Assembly (NCBI GenBank): GCA_030599435.1
Contig: JAUVNZ010000018.1
Location: forward strand, 1 to 13,359
Source: Gammaproteobacteria bacterium
GTDB taxonomy: Bacteria > Pseudomonadota > Gammaproteobacteria > SZUA-152
Length of the DNA: 13,359 nt
Direction of reading: 5' to 3'
Shown: positions 1 to 4,933 of the stretch, piece after piece
Position numbering within the stretch: the first letter of the stretch is position 1
Layout: each line of letters opens with the position of its first letter
Made by a program: the position numbers and the translations under genes
Notes under the pieces: generated by a model
The model's database searches: none
Told to the model about the DNA's origin: nothing
Seen by the model: only the letters and a program-made list of their open reading frames with translations

Positions 1-1271
1 ACTGAATCCGCAAAGGTATAAATCAAGTTACCTTGCTCATCAAATGCACGCCACATTAGACCCTGCAGTACGCCTGATGCCCACATTGCAGTGATGTATA
101 ACACGGCACCCAATGTATGAATCCAGAAATGCACATTCAGCAATTTAGCCGAGTACATATCAGTAACCCACATACGGGTAATCATGTGATACATGGCACC
201 AATGGAAATCATCGCATTCCAGCCTAATGCACCCGAGTGCACATGGCCAACAGTCCAGTCAGTGTAATGAGACAGGGCATTAACACTACGAGTACCCATT
301 AGCGGGCCTTCGAAAGTGGACATACCGTAAAAAGCCAAAGACACAATCATGAATCGCATAATTGGATCAGTGCGCAATTTATCCCAGGCACCAGACAGGG
401 TCATCATGCCGTTAATCATGCCACCCCAGGATGGGAAGATAAGCGCAACTGACATACCCGCACCAAGAGACAACGTCCAGTCAGGAATTGCTGTGTAATG
501 GAGGTGATGAGCACCAACCCACACATATAAAAACATGAGTGACCAGAAATGAAGTACAGACAAACGGTAAGAGTAGATAGGTTTCTCAGCATGCTTCGGC
601 ACGAAGTAGTACATAACACCGATGAAACCAGCTGTTAAGAAGAAGCCCACTGCATTGTGTCCCCACCACCACTGCGTCATGGCATCATGAATGCCAGCAT
701 AGGCTGAGTATGAGAATGTTGCATCCAGAGGAATGGCCATGCCATTAAACACAAAGATGTAAGTCACCATGAACAACATGCCAAGATAAAACCAGTTAGC
801 AATATAAATATGGGACATCTTGCGATTTTTAATGGTCATGATGAAATTGACCGTGTACAGCACCCAGGAAAGGGCCATCATGATGTCAATCCACCATTCT
901 GGCTCATGGTATTCCTTGCTCTGAGTCCAACCTAAAGGCAAGGTTAACCAGATACAAACCATGGCAACCATCCATAGCCAGATTGTAATCCAGGCCATTT
1001 TGCTGCTCCAGATGCGCACATGCGTTGTACGCTGGACAAAGTAATATCCAGCTGCATAAATCAGGAAGCCACCAAAACCAAATATAACTGTATTGGTATG
1101 CACTGGACGGAAACGTCCAAAATGAAACATTTGCGAGTTAACCATTTCTGGATAGGCTAGCTCTGCGGCAATAAACACGCCGAAGACCGTACCTATAACA
1201 CCCATGACAATGGCCGTTATTGTACAGAACTTGACGATATCATAATCGTAGGTATCAGTATCAGTTGCCAC
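1..1271 (-). CDS. ccoN: Cytochrome cbb3 oxidase catalytic subunit I (CcoN), 3' end outside window
   Basis: Catalytic subunit of the C-family heme-copper oxidase, an inner-membrane enzyme that reduces O2 to water and pumps protons at low oxygen. The first 423 codons are present; the family is usually about 475 aa, so roughly 50 residues lie beyond position 1. Key residues are all in place: His58 and His345 (low-spin heme b ligands), His205, His255 and His256 (CuB), Tyr249 (cross-linked to a CuB histidine in the family), His343 (heme b3) and Glu321. The numbering runs two behind that of Pseudomonas stutzeri CcoN. I chose the GTG at 1269-1271 because an AGGAG ribosome binding site sits just upstream (about 1280-1285) and the N-terminus MATDTDTYDYD leads straight into the first helix. 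ccoO and ccoP would be expected next, outside the window. Certain by motif. Confidence 0.98.
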   Translation of the reverse strand, partial: MATDTDTYDYDIVKFCTITAIVMGVIGTVFGVFIAAELAYPEMVNSQMFHFGRFRPVHTNTVIFGFGGFLIYAAGYYFVQRTTHVRIWSSKMAWITIWLWMVAMVCIWLTLPLGWTQSKEYHEPEWWIDIMMALSWVLYTVNFIMTIKNRKMSHIYIANWFYLGMLFMVTYIFVFNGMAIPLDATFSYSAYAGIHDAMTQWWWGHNAVGFFLTAGFIGVMYYFVPKHAEKPIYSYRLSVLHFWSLMFLYVWVGAHHLHYTAIPDWTLSLGAGMSVALIFPSWGGMINGMMTLSGAWDKLRTDPIMRFMIVSLAFYGMSTFEGPLMGTRSVNALSHYTDWTVGHVHSGALGWNAMISIGAMYHMITRMWVTDMYSAKLLNVHFWIHTLGAVLYITAMWASGVLQGLMWRAFDEQGNLIYTFADS

Positions 1272-1317
1272 CCTTATATCTCCTCTTAAAAAAATTTAGA
1301 AATCTAGTTTTTTCTTA

Positions 1318-1410
1318 ACCTTGCACGTTATTTAAAACATTAACGGACTCTTTCATCCAGCATGTTCCAAATCTCTGTCTCTGTATAACGAACAACAGAG
1401 CAAGCAAGGT
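1318..1410 (-). other. Possible folded leader of ccoN (nested inverted repeats)
   Basis: The 205-base gap between the 47-codon gene and ccoN holds a perfect 7-bp inverted repeat (ACCTTGC 1318-1324 with GCAAGGT 1404-1410). It encloses a 5-bp hairpin made of CTCTG and CAGAG near 1379-1400. In RNA read leftward this could form a closed domain upstream of the ccoN ribosome binding site. Only tiny ORFs of under 10 codons occur here. The arms are short and the spacing is large, so this may be chance. Confidence 0.25.
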
Positions 1411-1476
1411 ATCTTTTTTTTAAATTGTATTTAATTCGCTGTCATCGCCTGCAAAACAAGCGTCAAAACTTTTCGT

Positions 1477-1620
1477 TCAATTATTTGTCTTTTTATCTGA
1501 ATCATTTTGGGCGTCACTCATTTTTTTACGTACCCAGAAATAAATATATATCAACATGCCTAGGCCAAAGGCTACGGTAAACACAGGCAGATAAACTACC
1601 GGATCAGAGAAGTCCCACAT
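1477..1620 (-). CDS. Small single-helix membrane protein upstream of ccoN (47 aa)
   Basis: Encodes a 47-residue protein starting MWDFSDPVVYLPVFTV. One hydrophobic helix (about residues 8-30) is followed by a basic patch (RKK) and a polar, charged tail rich in Asp, Asn and Lys. A GGAG ribosome binding site (1629-1632) lies 8 bases before the ATG. It lies on the same strand as ccoN, 205 bases upstream. The topology (short N-terminus, one helix, charged cytoplasmic tail) is like CcoQ/FixQ or other small cbb3 assembly subunits, but I see no clear family motif. CcoQ is normally encoded between ccoO and ccoP. It could be a relocated CcoQ-like peptide or an unrelated accessory subunit. I am confident it is a gene and unsure of its function. 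Confidence 0.72.
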   Translation of the reverse strand: MWDFSDPVVYLPVFTVAFGLGMLIYIYFWVRKKMSDAQNDSDKKTNN

Positions 1621-1682
1621 TTGTTTTTCTCCACTATTTTTTTAAAGTTTAAATAATCAGTACAAGCGCAAACATCTTCAGC

Positions 1683-1760
1683 TTAGTAAATCATAATGCT
1701 GATAATGGCAATGAATGCAATGGCGGTAAAATAATAGACGAACCCGAGTATATAAGGCAT
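1683..1760 (-). CDS. Tiny 25-aa membrane peptide, first gene of the ccoN unit
   Basis: Encodes MPYILGFVYYFTAIAFIAII and five more residues (SIMIY), almost entirely one hydrophobic helix. A very strong ribosome binding site (GGGGGAG, 1766-1772) sits 5 bases before the ATG, the best in the window. That is the main reason to believe a gene this short. It is the first translatable unit after the putative promoter at 1858-1884 and lies 62 bases ahead of the 47-codon gene, on the same strand as ccoN. Tiny single-helix peptides associate with respiratory oxidases (CydX with bd oxidase; CcoM with cbb3 in P. stutzeri). This one could be analogous, but I cannot show homology to either. It could also be a leader peptide. 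Confidence 0.6.
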   Translation of the reverse strand: MPYILGFVYYFTAIAFIAIISIMIY

Positions 1761-1794
1761 TTGATCTCCCCCAGTTTTAGTATGCTCTCGCCAA

Positions 1795-1813
1795 GCTGCC
1801 AAAAAAAAGCAGC
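1795..1813 (-). other. Short leader hairpin before the 25-codon gene
   Basis: GCTGC and GCAGC form a 5-bp stem around a 9-base, T-rich loop in leftward-reading RNA. It lies between the presumed transcription start and the GGGGGAG ribosome binding site. There is no T-run after the stem, so it is not a classical terminator. Confidence 0.25.
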
Positions 1814-1857
1814 CCCCTCGTCGGCGGTCATAGAAGACGTAAATTAGTGTCCGAGAC

Positions 1858-1884
1858 TCTATACAATGTTAGCAACGACGTCAA
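1858..1884 (-). promoter_or_regulatory. Putative sigma70 promoter of the ccoN unit
   Basis: Read leftward, TTGACG (1879-1884) and TATAGA (1858-1863) are separated by 15 bases, slightly shorter than the usual 16-18. Transcription would start near 1851, giving a leader of about 90 bases to the 25-codon gene. It is the best promoter-like pair in the intergenic region on this strand, but it was found by eye. Confidence 0.4.
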
Positions 1885-1904
1885 AGATAATTTCGCCTGT
1901 GAGC

Positions 1905-1933
1905 CATTGAATACCCTAGTATTTTTATCAATG
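1905..1933. promoter_or_regulatory. Imperfect inverted repeat just upstream of the ccoN-unit promoter
   Basis: Outer arms CATTGA (1905-1910) and TCAATG (1928-1933) enclose an inner inverted repeat AATAC-CCTA-GTATT (1910-1923). The element is centred about 68 bp upstream of the predicted leftward start, a plausible activator position. It does not fit the FNR consensus. The regulator is unknown. Confidence 0.35.
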
Positions 1934-2049
1934 AATATTTCTATAATGACTGATGAAAAAATAATGAAAAATAACGTGATGCCCTATGATGGGTGGTTAT
2001 TTTTTACCGTCAAATCAACTCGTTAGCAATTATAAATTACGCAAATTTC

Positions 2050-2099
2050 ACAGGGTTAATACGTTTTGGGCGCTACAGGGTTAATACGTTTTGGGCACT
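2050..2099. repeat. 25-bp tandem duplication (two copies, one mismatch)
   Basis: Two directly adjacent 25-bp copies (2050-2074 and 2075-2099) each begin ACAGGGTTAATACGTTTTGG. They differ only at 2072 (G) versus 2097 (A). The unit occurs nowhere else that I noticed in the window. Its position in the middle of a divergent promoter region suggests direct-repeat binding sites or a recent slippage duplication. Confidence 0.85.
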
Positions 2100-2356
2100 A
2101 ATTGTCCATTAGTTATTATTTTGGTTAATATTAATGTACCTTTTTACTAATAATGTGTTGCAACATTTTTTTCAAAACCATTACCCCCTTAAATATCAAT
2201 TAAGTATTACGCTAAATTCTTAATTTATATAAATAGCAACACATTTTATATTGCTCATGATTTCATCACGGGAAAAACCGCCGAAAACTTGCTACCCTCG
2301 CAGATCAAATCTGGTTTCAATAAAACAGTATTTACTACGCCAAACAAAAACTATAC

Positions 2357-3022
2357 ATGTCTCTCTTTAACAAAATTGTTCTCGGTGCACTTATCGCATT
2401 TACGCTGTATACCTTTTGGCCCAGGGAGTCGACTCAGGTAGCCAATATCGACCACCTAAAGATAGAGCAAAACACCAACTCCGGTGTCAGCATCATGGGG
2501 ATTACCATTGGCTCTTCAACACTACAGGCTGCCAAACAAATACTTAAAGAACGCGCTGACAGTGCGATGTTTATTCCAGCTAAAAATAATAAAGTACAAA
2601 AGATTCAGCTCGAGGCCTATTTCGAGGAACACCAAATAATTCTTGGCCTCGAGGCAGACTTCGATCTACTCGAAAAAATTAAAAATAATGGAGTAAACCC
2701 CTTTGTCTTTCCAAGCGGTGTTGTGAAAGTAGGCATTGGTAAAAAAGAACATGAAGCCGTGAATGCTTTATTGATCAATTCGTTGACGCTGGTGTCCCAT
2801 AATCGCGTAAACATGGAACAATTTGAGAAGCGTTTTGGTAAACCTGGGCAAATAATTCAGACAAGCGATAGCAATATACATCTCCTTTATCCTGACCTGG
2901 GTCTTGATTTGACCCGGGGACCTGAAGGCGCCGACGCCTTACAATTTGTCGAGCCAAAGCACTTTTCACGCCTACTTGACCCCTTAAAAGATTTAATAAC
3001 ATCACCATTACCGGCACCGTAA
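2357..3022 (+). CDS. Unknown membrane-anchored protein, paralog A (221 aa)
   Basis: I do not recognise a named family. It has an N-terminal hydrophobic helix (about residues 7-22), then a soluble domain of about 180 residues that probably faces the periplasm. Landmarks are LEAYF (85-89), IILGL (94-98), a GVVKV strand (121-125), RFGKPGQ (159-165) and LLYPDLGL (176-183). All have counterparts in the same order in the 230-aa protein encoded at 3997-4689, so the two are paralogs. There are no cysteines and no lipobox. There is no evident ribosome binding site before the ATG; the start is kept because the anchor helix begins straight after it. The next gene starts one base after its stop (TAAG-ATG), implying coupled translation with the TauE/SafE-type transporter. 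Context suggests a role in cbb3 oxidase or copper-centre biogenesis; this is inference. Confidence 0.88.
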   Translation: MSLFNKIVLGALIAFTLYTFWPRESTQVANIDHLKIEQNTNSGVSIMGITIGSSTLQAAKQILKERADSAMFIPAKNNKVQKIQLEAYFEEHQIILGLEADFDLLEKIKNNGVNPFVFPSGVVKVGIGKKEHEAVNALLINSLTLVSHNRVNMEQFEKRFGKPGQIIQTSDSNIHLLYPDLGLDLTRGPEGADALQFVEPKHFSRLLDPLKDLITSPLPAP

Positions 3023-3023
3023 G

Positions 3024-3800
3024 ATGCTGACCGTTCTCTCCACAAGTTTTGCGATTGGCTTTCTGGGCAGCTTCCACTGCGTCGGCATGTGCGGGGGACT
3101 AGTGACAACCATGACCATGGCACGGCCTCGTATCTGGTGGCCTGGATTAATGGCTTACCAGGTTGGGCGTATTTCCACTTACGCCTTTCTGGGTCTCATT
3201 ACCGGGATTATTGGTATCGTTCTTAGCAAACTGCCCGGTTTTTCCAGCGCTCAAACCGTGCTGACCTCCGTTGCAGGCATCATGATGATTCTGTTTGGAT
3301 TACACATCGGAGGATGGTTGCCAGATCCATTTAAAAAAATCACCATAGGATTCATGCGCCTCAGCCACCTGAGTAACTGGCTACGTAGTGCTTCTACCAG
3401 CGACAGCCCCATGAGCTGGTTCATCGTAGGCTTTCTGAATGGCTTCCTGCCCTGTGGACTAGTCTATGCCGCTCTCACACAAAGTTTAGCGGTAGGCAGT
3501 GTCCCAATGGCGGCGTTAATTATGATTTCTTTTGGGTTAGGAACCGTGCCAGCCATGACACTAACACCGTTGGTCTTAAAATCAATAACACCTATCAATC
3601 GGGCACGTATTCTGAAAATCGCCGCGTTTATGTTAATTATTTTAGGATTGTTAACCATATTTCGCGGCAGCGACTGGATGCATAGCATCCACCAGGCAAC
3701 AGGAATGATGGATCACAGTGGCCACGACATGTCCCATGAAGGAATGGAACATAACACCCAACCGCTCGATGGAATATCGCATGAAAACATGCAGCACTAG
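3024..3800 (+). CDS. TauE/SafE / DsbD_2-type six-helix membrane protein with His/Met-rich tail
   Basis: Polytopic inner-membrane protein of the sulfite exporter TauE/SafE, UreH-like/DsbD_2 group that commonly neighbours cbb3 maturation genes in proteobacteria. The two halves carry the cysteine motifs expected for the CcdA/DsbD superfamily: FHCVGMCGG (Cys19, Cys23) in the first helix and FLPCG (Cys144) in the fourth. About six helices are seen, the last near residues 196-213. The C-terminal tail (about 216-258) is unusually metal-ligand rich, with 8 His and 6 Met, including MDHSGHDMSHEGMEH. That argues for copper binding. It starts one base after the stop of paralog A and has no ribosome binding site of its own, so it is probably translated by coupling. 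Transport of copper or of reductant is plausible; the substrate is not proven. Confidence 0.9.
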   Translation: MLTVLSTSFAIGFLGSFHCVGMCGGLVTTMTMARPRIWWPGLMAYQVGRISTYAFLGLITGIIGIVLSKLPGFSSAQTVLTSVAGIMMILFGLHIGGWLPDPFKKITIGFMRLSHLSNWLRSASTSDSPMSWFIVGFLNGFLPCGLVYAALTQSLAVGSVPMAALIMISFGLGTVPAMTLTPLVLKSITPINRARILKIAAFMLIILGLLTIFRGSDWMHSIHQATGMMDHSGHDMSHEGMEHNTQPLDGISHENMQH

Positions 3801-3843
3801 TATTCAAAGAAAGAACAAACTCTCCTACGTGTTGGAATTTAAT

Positions 3844-3978
3844 ATGAGCTGGACACTATTTATAGAGTTTGGAATTTTTGCTTTGTTAATGGGCATTGTG
3901 GCGTGGGCATTGTTTGTACCACCACGACACTTACGTAAGACTAAGAAAAGTAAAGAGGAAGACGGGAATGAAAGGTAG
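3844..3978 (+). CDS. Small single-helix membrane protein (44 aa), last gene of the rightward unit
   Basis: Encodes MSWTLFIEFGIFALLMGIVA and continues with WALFVPPRHLRKTKKSKEED to a short polar end. One helix (about residues 5-25) is followed by a strongly basic then acidic cytoplasmic-type tail. I chose the ATG at 3844 because a GGA ribosome binding site lies 7 bases upstream and the helix starts at once. Longer in-frame starts (3718, 3781) would run inside the preceding gene and lack such a site. It resembles CcoQ/FixQ in layout but not clearly in motif. It is not CcoS, which is encoded separately at 4682-4921. It lies 43 bases after the transporter gene and ends just before the terminator. 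Confidence 0.65.
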   Translation: MSWTLFIEFGIFALLMGIVAWALFVPPRHLRKTKKSKEEDGNER

Positions 3979-3988
3979 GAACAAAAAG

Positions 3989-4013
3989 TAACGACTTTAT
4001 TTAGATGTCGTTA
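3989..4013. terminator. Bidirectional intrinsic terminator between convergent units
   Basis: A perfect 7-bp inverted repeat, TAACGAC (3989-3995) and GTCGTTA (4007-4013), has an 11-base loop. Leftward the stem is followed directly by C then TTTTT (3983-3987). Rightward a T5 run comes after a short gap (about 4021-4025). It overlaps the stop codon of paralog B, so it ends both the cco maturation unit and the rightward unit. The stem is short and not very GC-rich. Confidence 0.6.
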
Positions 4014-4689
4014 ACAATAGTTTTTCCTGTTCCATTATTTTCTTGGTCGTTTCAGCGAATGTTTTTAACTGGGTGAAAGTCAGCACATCCTTACTCTCGT
4101 CACGCACCAGCACGTGTAATCCGATCTTGGGGTACAACAATAAGCTCACGCCTTTAGAGCCAGCTATTGTCTGTTCTGGTTCTCCAAAGCGCGCTTTAAT
4201 GTGCTCCAACTGTAACTGTACGCTGGGTATGAATTTCATCCACATAACACGTAAATTCTGAATCAAATTATTATCGCTAGAAGAAATATTCATCCTTCCG
4301 ACTCCATTTTGATTCAGATGCGGTGCCGTTGCACGTGACTTTATTTGCAATAACAATTCATCACTGGCATAAAGCCCCAGCACCACTTTGCTATGATCAG
4401 CTATTGAAGGGAAATAAGCCTCCAATGAAAGTGAATACTGGCCTTTCTTTTCTCTATCTGGGTATAAATAAAGTGCTGGGTCACTTAGGCTCTTCAACGC
4501 AAGCTCCGCCTCGCGCAGAGTCGTTTGATTAAGCGTCAAGCCCAGGGTATGTACTCGCCCCATAGAGTCGACCCAAACCTCTTGCCTGGCCTGGCCAGCT
4601 TCTTTTTTAACCTGAGTGCTCGTCCAGTACAGATTTCCCAACGTAACAACAATAACCAGCACCAGTCCTAGCAGGCCAAGTTTATTCAT
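3997..4689 (-). CDS. Unknown membrane-anchored protein, paralog B (230 aa)
   Basis: No family name recognised. It has an N-terminal hydrophobic anchor (about residues 4-22), then a soluble, probably periplasmic domain. It aligns with the 221-aa protein at 2357-3022 through LEAYF (89-93), VVLGL (102-106), NGVGRM (129-134), RFGEPEQ (167-173) and LLYPKIGL (184-191), in the same order and with similar spacing. The C-terminus is a charged helical stretch. Its ATG overlaps the end of ccoS by 8 bases (ATGAATAA), so translation is coupled to CcoS, and it is the last gene of the ccoGHIS unit. This fixed position argues for a role in cbb3 assembly or copper insertion, which is inference. Confidence 0.9.
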   Translation of the reverse strand: MNKLGLLGLVLVIVVTLGNLYWTSTQVKKEAGQARQEVWVDSMGRVHTLGLTLNQTTLREAELALKSLSDPALYLYPDREKKGQYSLSLEAYFPSIADHSKVVLGLYASDELLLQIKSRATAPHLNQNGVGRMNISSSDNNLIQNLRVMWMKFIPSVQLQLEHIKARFGEPEQTIAGSKGVSLLLYPKIGLHVLVRDESKDVLTFTQLKTFAETTKKIMEQEKLLLTTSK

Positions 4690-4921
4690 TATCAGACTTT
4701 TTCAACTGTTCACTATTTTCAATAACAGATTCGCTATCAGAATCTTGTTCTAGGTTTTGTTTATTACCAGGAATCATATCGTCATCGTCATCCATCAGAA
4801 TCCGATAGGCTTCTCCTTCCATGTCTTCATACTGATCAGATTTAACCGACCAGTAAAAAACAATAAATGCCGCAGCACTAATAAGCAGTGCAGCCGGTAT
4901 TAACATTAATATAATATCCAT
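4682..4921 (-). CDS. ccoS: cbb3 oxidase maturation protein CcoS
   Basis: Small single-helix inner-membrane protein needed for insertion of heme and copper cofactors into CcoN. It shows the family pattern: LIPAALL in a helix (about residues 3-24), then W24-SVKSDQYEDMEGEAYRIL and an acidic DDDDD run (44-48). The acidic, Ser/Glu-rich tail is longer than in many CcoS proteins (79 aa here against about 45-70). The start is 12 bases after the ccoI stop, with an AAGG ribosome binding site further upstream than usual. It overlaps paralog B by 8 bases. Confidence 0.95.
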   Translation of the reverse strand: MDIILMLIPAALLISAAAFIVFYWSVKSDQYEDMEGEAYRILMDDDDDMIPGNKQNLEQDSDSESVIENSEQLKKSDNE

Positions 4922-4933
4922 CGTAATAACCTT

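Larger units (their letters stand above)
1761..2356. other. Regulatory intergenic region between ccoN unit and paralog A
   Basis: About 600 bp without a credible gene, separating two divergently transcribed units, so promoters in both directions are expected. It holds a leftward sigma70-like promoter (1858-1884), an imperfect stem-loop (1905-1933), a 25-bp tandem duplication (2050-2099), and a short GCTGC/GCAGC hairpin (1795-1813) in the presumed leader. Two small perfect palindromes also occur (TGTTGCAACA at 2156-2165; CAGAT-N3-ATCTG at 2301-2313). It is AT-rich from 1920 to 2270. I found no good match to the FNR/Anr box (TTGAT-N4-ATCAA) that often controls cbb3 genes. Confidence 0.7.
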
